Assembly (NCBI GenBank): GCA_031259095.1
Contig: JAIRLW010000175.1
Coordinates: forward strand, 1 to 18,863
Length of the DNA: 18,863 nt
From: Planctomycetaceae bacterium
GTDB lineage: Bacteria > Planctomycetota > Planctomycetia > Pirellulales > Thermoguttaceae
Reading direction: 5' to 3'
Below, piece by piece: positions 1-7,865 of this stretch (positions are counted from its first letter, which is position 1; the number at the start of each line of letters is the position of its first letter). The notes beneath the pieces were generated by a model. It was not told the origin of the DNA and did no database searches. It worked only from the letters and a program-made list of their open reading frames with translations. Both the position numbers and the translations under genes were made by a program.

Positions 1-29
1 AACAATTGTTCTCCAACATTCCGAAACAA

Positions 30-1025
30 TCAGTACCTTTCCAAAACATGAGACCAATCTGTTGCGGTTTTCACTTTGACAAAAGCCTGACGAATTTGTT
101 CTGTTTCGGGATGCAGCAAACTGTATTTAACGCCAAAAGCCCGCATTGTTGTTGCGGCGCGGCGTTCGCCGTAATGTTCCGCCGCTAACCGAAAATGTTC
201 TTCCAAAACATGACGTTGTTCGTCAAGCGTTGGCGGTTCCGGTTTGGGCTGTCCGCGCAACAATGCGGCAAGATCACGGAAAAGCCAAGGATTCCCAATG
301 ATTCCACGCGCTAACGCCAAACCGTCCACGCCGCTTTCCCGCAACCGCCGCAAACATATTTCCGGCGTAAACAGATCACCGCTTCCAACAACGGCTATTT
401 CCGAATGCCCACGCTCATTCAAATGTCGTTTCACATTCCCGATGAACTCCCAATCACTCGTTCCCTCATAACGTTGCCGAACAGTCCGACCATGAAGAAA
501 CACCGCGCAAACGCCAAGTTCCACACTGCCATTCAGTATTTCAAAGAAATTTTTCCGGCTTTCCGGTAAATCGTCAAAGCCTTTCCGAAGTTTAACGGTT
601 AATGGTATGGAATCGGGCATGTTCCGGCGCACCGTTTCGACAATTTTCAGCGCCGTTTGCGGTTGGTTCAGCAAAGAACCGCCGCGACCACGACCAAGAA
701 CTTTTTTGACCGGACACGCAAAATTCAAATCAATAAGATCAAACCCTTCATCAATCAAACGTTTTGCGGCATGAACAAATTGTTCCGGTTCATTGCCCAT
801 GAGTTGCGCTCCAACAGGATGTTCGTCGGATTCCGCGAAATAGAGCCGTGATTTCCGTTTGGAAACGGCAATCACGAATTGATCAAGCATGACTTCGCAG
901 AGTGTAAATTCCACGCCGAACTGTCGGGCGATTTTTCGCATCGGCGCATCCGAGTAACCGCTTAACGCCGCCTGAATCACCGGAAACATAAACTCATAAC
1001 TACCTAATCGAAGCGGTAAAAACAT
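30..1025 (-). CDS. dus: tRNA-dihydrouridine synthase, DusB-like
   Basis: This is an FMN-dependent enzyme that reduces uridine to dihydrouridine in the D-loop of tRNA. The 331-residue length fits the family. An N-terminal TIM-barrel entry (AALSGYSDAPMR, about residues 19-30) is followed by NFACPVKK, in which C104 is the expected catalytic cysteine. HGRTVRQRYEG (178-188), VGSGDL (213-218) and ARGIIGNPWLF (about 239-249) are the usual substrate and FMN phosphate-binding segments. The CPVKK motif and the overall pattern resemble DusB more than DusA or DusC, but the subclass is an inference. The start at 1025 is favoured because AGAGG lies 6 nt upstream of the ATG; an internal ATG at residue 14 is the alternative. 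The leader also carries one copy of the TTTTTAGAA repeat motif. The next gene upstream on the same strand ends about 120 bp away, across a long inverted repeat. Confidence 0.93.
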   Translation of the reverse strand: MFLPLRLGSYEFMFPVIQAALSGYSDAPMRKIARQFGVEFTLCEVMLDQFVIAVSKRKSRLYFAESDEHPVGAQLMGNEPEQFVHAAKRLIDEGFDLIDLNFACPVKKVLGRGRGGSLLNQPQTALKIVETVRRNMPDSIPLTVKLRKGFDDLPESRKNFFEILNGSVELGVCAVFLHGRTVRQRYEGTSDWEFIGNVKRHLNERGHSEIAVVGSGDLFTPEICLRRLRESGVDGLALARGIIGNPWLFRDLAALLRGQPKPEPPTLDEQRHVLEEHFRLAAEHYGERRAATTMRAFGVKYSLLHPETEQIRQAFVKVKTATDWSHVLERY

Positions 1026-1034
1026 AGAAAACCT

Positions 1035-1137
1035 CTAAGGAATTTCTAAAAATTCGTTTTTTGATCGACCCAATTCGACCAAATATCGACTAAAATCGAT
1101 TTTGGGCGATTTCAGTCGAAGTTTTTAGAAATTGCCT
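1035..1137. repeat. Long inverted repeat with inner hairpin between two minus-strand genes
   Basis: The outer arms 1035-1056 and 1117-1137 are near-complementary and are built on AATTTCTAAAAA / TTTTTAGAAATT. Inside them, TCGACTAAAATCG (1086-1098) pairs with CGATTTCAGTCGA (1107-1119) at 12 of 13 positions across an 8-nt loop. The structure lies just after the stop of the 713-residue gene and just before the dus start. It could attenuate or terminate transcription between them. There is no classic T-run, so a repeat-derived origin is equally likely. Confidence 0.6.
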
Positions 1138-1144
1138 CTAATTA

Positions 1145-3286
1145 TTACCCTTCGGGAATCCAGAGTTTTGTGTGGGTTTCATTTTTGGTAATGGTTTCTG
1201 GAGTCCAGATTTTGTTTGATTTTCCGGCGGTGTTGTTTTGTAAAACGGTTTCCGACAGCGAACCGTCGGGATTGATCACACCGAATTGTACCAAAATCGT
1301 TTGCAACGCCCTCAACACTTCTTCGTCATTGCCGTATTTTGTGAGAATTTCACGGATTATTTCATTGGCTTGGGCGAATTGTTGGAGCGTGAATCGAATA
1401 ACAAGTTCGTTGAGGAGGAACGATGCGTTTGGTAAGTTCGTTTCCTGTTTTGCTTTTTCAATCCATTCCAACGCGGTTTCAAAATGGTTGGTCTCTCGTT
1501 CAAGTTCAATCAGCAATTCAAAAGCGAGAACGCGAAAAGTTGCCGACATTGTTTCAACCGGACGATTAAGTATTTCCAACGCAAATCTTTTGATGATACG
1601 TTGTCTTTTTAACACCGCAGCAATCTGAATACCTTCAATCAAAAAAGCCGTTGGCAGTTTTTCCACATCAAAACGATGCCAACGCCAAATAGGATAATTG
1701 CCCAGAAACAAGAGTAATTCCTCTTCCGTAGCCGTAACCGGAATAGTAATAGCGTCATACATCGGCAATCCGAGTTTTTCGCGTAATAGATTGGCGATTC
1801 GGTCGGCAATTTCTTCGTTGATCCAATGCTCGATTACTTGAATTGCGCCCAAAAGACTCATGTTGTAAGCGGAATCTTTTGCGGCTTCCGTTGGCGTTTT
1901 CCCGTCGAGCAATCCCATCGGCAATTCGCACCAACGATTGATAAAAATTTGTTCATAATAATCTAATTCTACTTTTTTCATTGTTTCCCACTGTTCAACA
2001 GTTCGGGCGGGGTAAATGAATTTTATGTCAATCATGTTCTGTGTTGCGCAAACATTTTGAACCTGATGGTCGGCAATGACTTGGGTCAGGTCATTCCCGC
2101 AAGTCTCTTTAAGAATTTGTTCGACTCTCGACTGATCGCTTGCCAAAAAATCCATCACAACGAGTCGAGCCTCTCGATCTGTCTGTTTACCGTTCACGAT
2201 AACGATTGCCAATCGTGAGGAGATCGTGTCGAGAGTAAGCGCCGTTTCCGACATGGCGAGCGGTCGGTCGATCAGCAGGAAGGAACCTTTAACAGGCGGA
2301 GAATTGGGATCAGGCGTTTCGTTGAGTTTAACAGAAAGAAACAACGGGTTGGAAAGAAGTTTTTCGTAAACGGTTTCGGCGTTATTAATTTCATATTCAA
2401 AGTACAGGGATTGTATTTGATCTCCGAAAGCGTTTTCAGTCATTAAAAAACGAGTTGCTTCAGCATCGGCGGCATCTTCGAGCAACGTGTTGGGCAAAGC
2501 GGCAAACTTTTTAAGAGCCTCGCAACCTCCGGTGTCGTCGAATAACCAGAATCGTACTGCGGCAACATTTCGCCAAATTGCTGACCAAGCCTGATCATAT
2601 TGTGTCAACGATTCCAATTGTTCCAAACCTTTTTTCCAATGCATCAGTCCAATCAACTCAACAGCGTCGTCAAATTCCTTCTTTTTTGGAAAATGATCGG
2701 GACAGAAATCGATAAACAAGGGATCGCGGAGCAGGATTGGAATTTCTTTTCTTGAGGACGCGAGGAGGAGTAATTCGTTTGCGGCATCCTGAGCAGAGGG
2801 AAACTGTTTGAGTTGCACACAGATTGCGATGACAGGCAAAACGAATCCTCTTTTTAACAAAGCGAATGCGATTTGCATCATCACATTGATTAACGAACCA
2901 TGCGCGACTCCTTTTTGGAAACATTCAAACCCGTTAATCATAATATTAACGGCATATTTCAAATCGACGCCGGTAATCGCGAGCGCTAAGGCGTATTCTG
3001 CGGTGGCGACGGGATTTTCCGGTTCTTTTTCGTAAAAGTTTTTTGCCAAAGGGAAAATTTCTTCCCATTTATTTTCTTTCCGGTAAACCGAAAGTTTTGC
3101 TTCGGTGAGACAAGCGCAATTGGGGTGATTTTTTTCGAGGGCGTCGATAAACGTGAGACAAGCAGCATTCTGGTTTGTTTCGAGCATTTGTTCAATTTGC
3201 CCAATTTCCTTAATCATTTCGGGGCAACAAAACCGGATTTTTTTCTCACGCCCGCCGGGACAAAGCGAATAAGGATCGAGAGTCAT
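1145..3286 (-). CDS. TPR-like protein with N-terminal variant SEC-C motif
   Basis: This is a 713-residue cytoplasmic protein of unknown function with no signal peptide. Residues 9-21 (CPGGREKKIRFCC) match the SEC-C zinc-binding motif CxCxSGxKKxKxCC in spacing (C9, C20, C21), but the second metal-ligand cysteine is glycine (G11) and the SG is RE. Residues from about 25-170 and 525-680 are helical and look like degenerate TPR or solenoid repeats, with segments such as ALEWIEKAKQET. Residues 451-471 carry WCELPMGLLDGKTPTEAAKD. The GKTP-x-EA pattern is one I associate with SEC-C-containing proteins and related small domains. No catalytic motif is evident. The ATG at 3286 is used because the SEC-C-like motif begins within nine residues of it; there is no Shine-Dalgarno sequence. 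A role as a scaffold or binding protein is an inference only. Confidence 0.85.
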   Translation of the reverse strand: MTLDPYSLCPGGREKKIRFCCPEMIKEIGQIEQMLETNQNAACLTFIDALEKNHPNCACLTEAKLSVYRKENKWEEIFPLAKNFYEKEPENPVATAEYALALAITGVDLKYAVNIMINGFECFQKGVAHGSLINVMMQIAFALLKRGFVLPVIAICVQLKQFPSAQDAANELLLLASSRKEIPILLRDPLFIDFCPDHFPKKKEFDDAVELIGLMHWKKGLEQLESLTQYDQAWSAIWRNVAAVRFWLFDDTGGCEALKKFAALPNTLLEDAADAEATRFLMTENAFGDQIQSLYFEYEINNAETVYEKLLSNPLFLSVKLNETPDPNSPPVKGSFLLIDRPLAMSETALTLDTISSRLAIVIVNGKQTDREARLVVMDFLASDQSRVEQILKETCGNDLTQVIADHQVQNVCATQNMIDIKFIYPARTVEQWETMKKVELDYYEQIFINRWCELPMGLLDGKTPTEAAKDSAYNMSLLGAIQVIEHWINEEIADRIANLLREKLGLPMYDAITIPVTATEEELLLFLGNYPIWRWHRFDVEKLPTAFLIEGIQIAAVLKRQRIIKRFALEILNRPVETMSATFRVLAFELLIELERETNHFETALEWIEKAKQETNLPNASFLLNELVIRFTLQQFAQANEIIREILTKYGNDEEVLRALQTILVQFGVINPDGSLSETVLQNNTAGKSNKIWTPETITKNETHTKLWIPEG

Positions 3287-3476
3287 AATACTGTGGGGTT
3301 GTAAGAGTAAAAGGGTTGTTCGACAGACGACCTTTGGATGTAAAGTAAACGTATCCCGAACGCAAAGAGCAAAAAAATTGTACCATATCCCGCCAAAACA
3401 ACGAGAGGGGGGAATTAGTGGAAGAGAGTGTCACATGCGGAATTTTTACCGTAATGGTTATAACCCCGCTTGCGAA

Positions 3477-3500
3477 CTATTCACTATTCACTATTCACTA
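3477..3500. repeat. Heptamer tandem array CTATTCA x3
   Basis: Three perfect head-to-tail copies of CTATTCA occupy 3477-3497, followed by CTA. Similar period-7 arrays of different sequence occur at 5547-5567 and 9181-9208. The format recalls the short tandemly repeated repetitive (STRR) heptamers known from cyanobacteria. Confidence 0.8.
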
Positions 3501-3569
3501 AAAAGCCTTGCAGCAATTGTGTTTTCGTCAAGGGGAGCGTGATCCTCCGCCGCAGAGTAACGAGTATTT

Positions 3570-3640
3570 CGTCCTTGCAGGGCTTTGGATTGGGGGAGGC
3601 GGCTTTCCGGCGGTTATGCACCTCTCGTCCCTGCGGGATT
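3570..3640. repeat. GTCCC double-palindrome intergenic element
   Basis: CGTCCTTGCAGGGCTTTGG (3570-3588) and CGTCCCTGCGGGA (3626-3638) are two imperfect palindromes flanking a GC-rich middle. A second copy of the same design, with the shared run GGACTTTGGATT-like, lies at 10304-10457, and a lone half (GTTGTCCTTAACGGGACG) lies near 16363-16380. This is a dispersed palindromic repeat in otherwise AT-rich spacer DNA. Confidence 0.65.
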
Positions 3641-3668
3641 AAGACAAAAAACCGATCACGGAAAGTCC

Positions 3669-3694
3669 GCTGATATATTACGCTGATATATTAC
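3669..3694. repeat. Perfect tandem 13-mer GCTGATATATTAC x2
   Basis: Two adjacent identical 13-bp units occupy 3669-3681 and 3682-3694. They are rich in ATATT. No function is evident; replication slippage is the simplest origin. Confidence 0.8.
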
Positions 3695-3751
3695 GATTAA
3701 ATTGATATCTTAGGAAAAAGTATTTTTAGAGGTTCTCTATTTTTTAAAACC

Positions 3752-3803
3752 TTTCGTGAACATTCGCGTTTTTTGTGGTGAACATAAAAATAGGGCAAAA
3801 GAG
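3752..3803. repeat. 52-bp dispersed repeat, copy 1
   Basis: This 52-bp stretch, starting TTTCGTGAACATTCGCG, matches 10150-10201 without gaps and with about six mismatches. Both copies are intergenic. In the second region an inverted partial copy lies next to it (10090-10113). Confidence 0.75.
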
Positions 3804-4255
3804 TTATGGGATTGCCCACAAAATTCTGAAATAAATCAGGAAATTTCTTACCGTGTAAAATATAAAGTGGAGGATAAATCTGTGTTTAGAAAAAATTCTC
3901 TAAAAATTCTCTGCAAAATTGCAAAGAAGTATGACGGACAATATAGAAGAATAAAATGAAAGAAATGACGTGTTGAAATGGTTGGAAAAATTAAGTTTTT
4001 ATGTTTTCTAAATCCTTATGTAATCAATAATTAAAACTTTTATTTTTTGTGGTTTTGTTTGGAGTTCTTTGTGATGTATATGGCAAAAAAATCCTTGTGA
4101 GGTTACCGTTAATGGGTTATGGAAAGAAAAATTTTTGTAATATTTCAGTGAAATTTTCATTTTTATTTCGTAAATACTTAATTCAAAATATCTTACGTCA
4201 ATTTTAATGCATTAAACCTTGAAATTACATATATTCTTAACTGATTATTACTTAA

Positions 4256-4331
4256 AAATTTGTGTCAAAAGCAAAAATTCCACTAAAATAATACGAATTT
4301 TTTAATTTACGAATCAAGCAGACACAAATTT
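4256..4331. repeat. Inverted repeat AAATTTGTGTC / GACACAAATTT
   Basis: The two 11-bp arms (4256-4266 and 4321-4331) are perfectly complementary across a 54-bp AT-rich spacer, about 150 bp upstream of the acidic gene. The spacer also has TACGAAT twice. This could be an operator-like site or a transcript hairpin. The base composition makes chance complementarity possible. Confidence 0.4.
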
Positions 4332-4470
4332 CTGACGAAAAATGGAAAACCAGACTCCCATACCTTTTATTTTTTTTAAAATCAGAGATAATGGGGCGCA
4401 ATTCGTTTCGAATGATTTCGAACCGATTAGTTGTTTTGAATGAAGAGCTTCAACTTAAAGCCTGTTTTTG

Positions 4471-4475
4471 AGGAG
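4471..4475 (+). promoter_or_regulatory. Shine-Dalgarno AGGAG for the acidic-protein gene
   Basis: AGGAG lies 7 nt before the GTG at 4483. This fixes the start of the acidic protein at GTG 4483 rather than the TTG at 4468, which would overlap the ribosome binding site. Most other genes in this window have no recognisable Shine-Dalgarno sequence, so its presence suggests strong or distinct translation control. Confidence 0.65.
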
Positions 4476-4482
4476 TGTTACT

Positions 4483-4863
4483 GTGAAAACGACCTTGAAT
4501 TTTTATCGACAAAATGTTGAATCTGGAAAACGCTCTCGGCTGTCATCCATTGATTCATTCCCAACATGCCAATGTTCCCTTGTTGCCGCTCGTGATGAAG
4601 ACGAGGACGAGGATGAAGATTGGGACGAAGAAGATGAAGACTGGGAGGAAGACGAGGACGAAGAAGATTGGGATGAGGACGACGACGAAGAGTGGGACGA
4701 CGAATTTGATGAAGATGATGAAGACTGGGAGGAAGACGACGAAGAAGAATGGGAAGACGAGGACGATGAGGAGGAGGAGGAATGGGAAGACCTCGACGAT
4801 GACGACGAGGATATTGAAGAAGAAGACGATGATGAAGACTTTGACGATGACGAAGAGGAATAA
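4483..4863 (+). CDS. Highly acidic Asp/Glu/Trp low-complexity protein
   Basis: This 126-residue protein starts at GTG. Residues 1-37 are an ordinary, mildly basic segment with two cysteines (CQC). Residues 38-126 contain 78 Asp/Glu out of 89, with no positive charge. The remaining 11 are seven Trp, two Phe, one Leu and one Ile. The tryptophans are spaced 7, 9, 8, 11, 8 and 11 residues apart. Codons alternate freely among GAT, GAC, GAA and GAG, so this is not a simple microsatellite. A perfect 23-bp segment is repeated 84 bp (28 codons) apart, an in-frame internal duplication. No signal peptide or transmembrane segment is seen. I do not recognise a family. Disordered polyanion roles (binding of basic proteins or cations, or DNA mimicry) are speculation. 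An overlapping open frame at 4514-4867 is Lys/Arg/Thr-rich and is judged a by-product of the GAN repeats. Confidence 0.75.
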   Translation: MKTTLNFYRQNVESGKRSRLSSIDSFPTCQCSLVAARDEDEDEDEDWDEEDEDWEEDEDEEDWDEDDDEEWDDEFDEDDEDWEEDDEEEWEDEDDEEEEEWEDLDDDDEDIEEEDDDEDFDDDEEE

Positions 4864-4881
4864 ATAGAGAACTGTGAAAGG

Positions 4882-4956
4882 GTTAAGTGAAGTGAATCAG
4901 GTGTAAAAGTTTGGAATAAACGTCAATGTTTATTCGTTATTCCTGACTTACTTAAC
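4882..4956. terminator. Composite inverted repeat between convergent genes
   Basis: GTTAAGTGAAGTGAATCAGG (4882-4901) pairs, with bulges, with CCTGACTTACTTAAC (4942-4956). Inside, AATAAAC/GTTTATT (4915-4921/4928-4934) or the competing GGAATAA/TTATTCC (4913-4919/4937-4943) form smaller stems. Its location between the acidic gene and the opposing transposase remnant fits a bidirectional terminator. No clear T-run follows, and it could instead be part of the old insertion-sequence end. Confidence 0.35.
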
Positions 4957-4961
4957 TCATG

Positions 4962-5447
4962 TTACACCCCCTCTTCGCGTTTCATTCTCCCCAGTTCCCT
5001 CCATGCGGCTTTGGCAGCCGCCCAATAGATTTTCGCTTTGAGTGCAAAATGATTTAGTTTGTGCATCCATTTTAGCTTCTCCCATTTAAGATACGCCACC
5101 AACGAAGCAAATAAATGATTACTTTGTGTGGTCGCTGTTTTTGCCAGCGAAACATTTTGTTTCAGCGATTGGTGATATTCCTCCACACTCCATCGTTTTT
5201 TATAAAGTGTTTTGAATTTTTCCGTCGAGAGTTCCAAATGATTGCTGACCAGATACATCTCTTCCGTGGAACCGTCCTTGTTTGTCAAGACGAATTTGCA
5301 TAAAAGAACTGGTATTTTCAAGTCTTTCAGCCATACTTTCACGGGTTGTTCTGTAGTCAGCGGTCATTGATCTAAACTGCTCCACGGACATTTCGTGCGA
5401 TCAGACGTTGCGAACTGACCTAAGGCAACTTCTAAAAACCTAATTTT
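4962..5447 (-). pseudogene. IS4-type transposase, C-terminal remnant
   Basis: The intact frame at 4962-5342 gives about 126 residues that match the C-terminal third of an IS4-superfamily DDE transposase. VLTNKDGSTEEMYLVSNH precedes YKKRWSVEEYHQSLK, which fits the Y-(2)-R-(3)-E-(6)-K signature exactly (Y47, R50, E54, K61 counted from the GTG at 5342), where E is the catalytic glutamate. The reading frame continues upstream as TEQPVKVW to a TGA at 5364-5366, then stays open to about 5447. The region upstream of that stop gives plausible but unproven transposase-like sequence. The two catalytic aspartates and the whole N-terminal part are missing, and no inverted-repeat ends were found. It is an inactive fragment. 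Its left limit coincides with a copy of the GTTTTTAGAAGTT repeat motif (5427-5439). Confidence 0.8.
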
Positions 5448-5546
5448 TTAGACAGAATGGACAAAATTTTCAGAATTTACAAATTAAAAAATTATCTGTA
5501 AAGCCTGAAATTTTGTAACGTCTCACTTTGCGACATTCTTTACTGC

Positions 5547-5567
5547 CAATTCTCAATTATCAACTAT
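5547..5567. repeat. Heptamer tandem array CAATTCT-CAATTAT-CAACTAT
   Basis: Three degenerate 7-bp units lie head to tail. They are followed at 5571-5593 by an imperfect hairpin, CGATCCTTC / GAAGGGATCG. The period matches the arrays at 3477 and 9181 but the sequence does not. Confidence 0.6.
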
Positions 5568-5588
5568 CAGCGATCCTTCGGGAGAAGG

Positions 5589-5686
5589 GATCGTCCACCT
5601 TTGTTGACCTCGTTCCCATTTGTCCGATGGTGATTGCGGTGTCGGCAGAGATCGTCCACCTTTGTTGACCTCGTTCCCATTTGTCC
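5589..5686. repeat. Perfect 37-bp direct repeat pair
   Basis: Two identical 37-bp copies, beginning GATCGTCCACCTTTGTTGAC and ending CCCATTTGTCC, lie at 5589-5625 and 5650-5686, separated by 24 bp. The second copy runs into the TTTGTCCC inverted repeat at 5677-5741. Their identity points to recent duplication. Only two units are present, so this is not a CRISPR array. Confidence 0.85.
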
Positions 5687-5741
5687 CTAAAGTCTCTAAA
5701 GTCCCTAAAATTGGGACGATTGGGGCAATAGAGACAAATGG
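5677..5741. repeat. TTTGTCCC-type inverted repeat upstream of a lipoprotein gene
   Basis: CCATTTGTCCCT (5677-5688) and AGAGACAAATGG (5730-5741) are complementary at 11 of 12 positions. Between them are GTCCC/GGGAC (5701-5705/5713-5717) and three imperfect 9-bp units of the CCTAAAGTC type. The same design recurs at 7951-8001. Confidence 0.65.
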
Positions 5742-5852
5742 AATTTTTGAGAAAATTTAAAAAACAAAGCCAAATTCCCTATTTTAACTTGTTTTGTTTT
5801 TGAGAAATCGGTAAAGTTCTTTTCCAAGAATACCTTTCAACCTGATATTACT

Positions 5853-7865
5853 ATGAAACGTTTGATTATCATTTTAATTTTGTTGTTTATTTCCGGTTGT
5901 CAATCAATGCCGCATGAGCAGAATCCAACTGTTTTGGTTGATGATCCGCACTTGCAGCAACACCAACAGCAGTTGCAACCCGGTGCAGCGGAACGACTTC
6001 TGGCTAAAGCTGCCCACTTTTTACGAAGAGCAATGCCTGAAACGGAACAGGTTAACGCTCAGGAAAATCTGCCTATCACAATGCCAAAACCTCCGGTGAT
6101 TCCAAATTCGTCTCAGATCGCAACGAGGAATCCAGCAGCGTTTTATCTTCCGCAACCATCCCAAAAATCACGCCCCGGTTCCATTCAAGCGTCGCAAATG
6201 CTTTTCAATTTTGACTTTGCAAAAAATGAACCGAATGAGTCAATAGAATCAAATGAATCAATAGAATTGAACGAATTAAACAAACCAAACGAATTGAATG
6301 AATCAAAAATTTCCGAATCCGCAACGCCACCGGCAAAACAGACGGCAAAAATAAATGTTCTACAACCGCAAAACGGTGATTCCGAATCGTTCCGGCAATT
6401 ACTCAAACTTATCGCCCAAACGCCAAAAGAAAATCGAGGCGTTGACGACGCTCAGTTGAAACAACTACTCACTAAATTCCGAAATGAAAATTGGGAAGAA
6501 ATGCCCGAACTTGAAACCAGTTATCTTTTTCATTTAAGAAATAAAATTCTTCCTAACTATCGTTCACCAAAGAAGTTAAATAGAAAAATCTCCGAAGAAA
6601 CGTTTGACGAAACCATCGAGGTTGGAACTGCCGGAGAGGAAGATGAATTTTACGCGACTGATACGGCAAATACGGATTATGAAGAACGTGAATCGGCTCC
6701 GCTACCGCCGTCAAAACCAATAAAAAAACCGCTTACCGATTCTGTTTCCGCAACATCGGCACGAACATTGCCCAAACATACTCGGCAACGTAAACCTGTT
6801 TTGACAGAAGAAAATCAGCAAGAAATCATTGACGAGGCGATTGATTCTCGTGAAAGAATTGCGGATTCTTCAGACGATTCTCTTTCGAGAAGTAAGCCGA
6901 AATCGTTTCCGCCTTCAGTTTTTGCGTCAACCGAACCGCCTTTGCCGAAACCTCCAACCTCTGTCCAACCGGTTTATCCGAAAATCACGCAACTGGAAGG
7001 TTCCCAACCGATTGTTCCGGCTGGTTATCAGGCGAGAGTTCAGCCTCCCTACGCAAACCAACACGGAACATCGCCGGAATCATCGGGAAATATCGTTCAT
7101 GCTTACGCCCATTCCGATTCTGTTCCGGTCAACACGTTTAGTAATAAAGAGTGGGAATCATTGGTACGAATGGGCGCAGACCAATTACGAAACAAAATTG
7201 AACAAACGCCGCATGGTCGAACTTTTGCCAACGAAAGCCGTCTCCGACTTCTTGAAATGCTTTTGGGAAATCGTAACGAAGCGGTCAAACCAATTGCGGG
7301 CGTCGATAAACCGATTAACGAATTTATGGCAAACCAGATGCTTGGTTTTGCCGCATTTCTGGATGAAGCCGGAATACCGGAACAACGAATTCGTAACATG
7401 AATGCGCTTTTCCGGTTTGACGAAAGTTTGATGGAACTCCGAAAGGTTTGTCCGATTAAATTGAAAAGAGTCCAGTTTGTCAAGGAATGGGATACGTATG
7501 GCAGTTTTATTCCGCGAACGGAAGATTGTTACGCCGGAGAACAACTGGAGATTTATATGGAACTCGAAAATCCGACGATACGCCATACCCAACACGGATT
7601 CTATGTTAGTACGTCGGTTAGTTACGAAATACGAGACCGGACGGCTAATGTGTTGCATAAAATTAACCATATTCCTGTTGAAGAAACGGTGTTAAGTCAA
7701 AGACGTGATTACTGTATCGGACTTCGGGTTCGGTTACCGGAAAAAATTCCACCCGGTCAATATCAACTGCGCGTCAATGTAACAGACATGAACGACGAAG
7801 CAATGTCCTACGCCGAAGAACAAGTTCCGTTTAAAGTTATTCCGGTTGCCAGTCCGGAAAATTAA
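5853..7865 (+). CDS. Large lipoprotein of planctomycete type, unknown function
   Basis: This is a 670-residue exported lipoprotein. MKRLIIILILLFISGC is a signal peptide with a lipobox (ISG-C16), so the mature protein should be lipidated at C16. Residues 20-425 are low-complexity and probably disordered, rich in Pro, Gln, Ser and Glu. At about 122-157 there is a run of short NES/NEL-type units (ESIESNESIELNELNK) that looks like slippage-expanded repeats. From about residue 427 (SNKEWESLVRMGADQL) to the end the sequence is ordinary and likely folded. It has a helical part (RLRLLEMLL, NEFMANQMLGFAAFL) followed by a beta-rich end with PPGQYQLRVNVTD, reminiscent of an Ig-like or CARDB-like sandwich. 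I recognise this layout as planctomycete-like but cannot name a function. There is no Shine-Dalgarno sequence; the start is set by the signal peptide. The gene stands alone, with gaps on both sides. Confidence 0.85.
   Translation: MKRLIIILILLFISGCQSMPHEQNPTVLVDDPHLQQHQQQLQPGAAERLLAKAAHFLRRAMPETEQVNAQENLPITMPKPPVIPNSSQIATRNPAAFYLPQPSQKSRPGSIQASQMLFNFDFAKNEPNESIESNESIELNELNKPNELNESKISESATPPAKQTAKINVLQPQNGDSESFRQLLKLIAQTPKENRGVDDAQLKQLLTKFRNENWEEMPELETSYLFHLRNKILPNYRSPKKLNRKISEETFDETIEVGTAGEEDEFYATDTANTDYEERESAPLPPSKPIKKPLTDSVSATSARTLPKHTRQRKPVLTEENQQEIIDEAIDSRERIADSSDDSLSRSKPKSFPPSVFASTEPPLPKPPTSVQPVYPKITQLEGSQPIVPAGYQARVQPPYANQHGTSPESSGNIVHAYAHSDSVPVNTFSNKEWESLVRMGADQLRNKIEQTPHGRTFANESRLRLLEMLLGNRNEAVKPIAGVDKPINEFMANQMLGFAAFLDEAGIPEQRIRNMNALFRFDESLMELRKVCPIKLKRVQFVKEWDTYGSFIPRTEDCYAGEQLEIYMELENPTIRHTQHGFYVSTSVSYEIRDRTANVLHKINHIPVEETVLSQRRDYCIGLRVRLPEKIPPGQYQLRVNVTDMNDEAMSYAEEQVPFKVIPVASPEN

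Larger units (their letters stand above)
3287..4467. other. Divergent AT-rich intergenic region with repeats
   Basis: About 1.2 kb separate the minus-strand TPR-like gene from the plus-strand acidic gene. I see no convincing coding sequence: short frames at 3470-3673 and 3756-3959 run through repeat copies. The left part holds a heptamer array, a GTCCC palindrome element, a tandem 13-mer and a 52-bp dispersed repeat. From about 3800 onward the sequence is strongly AT-rich with many A/T runs. It must contain the promoters of both flanking genes. One possible plus-strand promoter is TTGTGT (4260-4265) with TAAAAT (4284-4289), spacing 18, but this is weak. Confidence 0.6.

Noticed and set aside
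3470..3959. Small plus-strand frames at 3470-3673 and 3756-3959
   Set aside because: Both run through dispersed repeats, have no Shine-Dalgarno sequence and give no protein-like composition.
3800..4467. Replication origin in the AT-rich gap
   Set aside because: The region is AT-rich, but I saw no cluster of DnaA boxes and no dnaA, dnaN or gyrase genes nearby.
4514..4867. Open frame coding for a Lys/Arg/Thr-rich protein overlapping the acidic gene
   Set aside because: GAN-rich codons read one base later give AAG, ACG and ATG codons, so a basic open frame is expected as a by-product. It has no ribosome binding site.
5200..5391. Frame at 5200-5391 minus starting MSVEQFRSM as the true transposase start
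   Set aside because: The transposase signature is in a different frame, which continues upstream through an in-frame TGA. The 5200-5391 frame does not carry family motifs after its first residues, though a frameshift cannot be fully excluded.
5589..5686. Possible CRISPR array
   Set aside because: Only two repeats with a single 24-bp spacer, no cas genes, and the repeat overlaps a dispersed TTTGTCCC motif.
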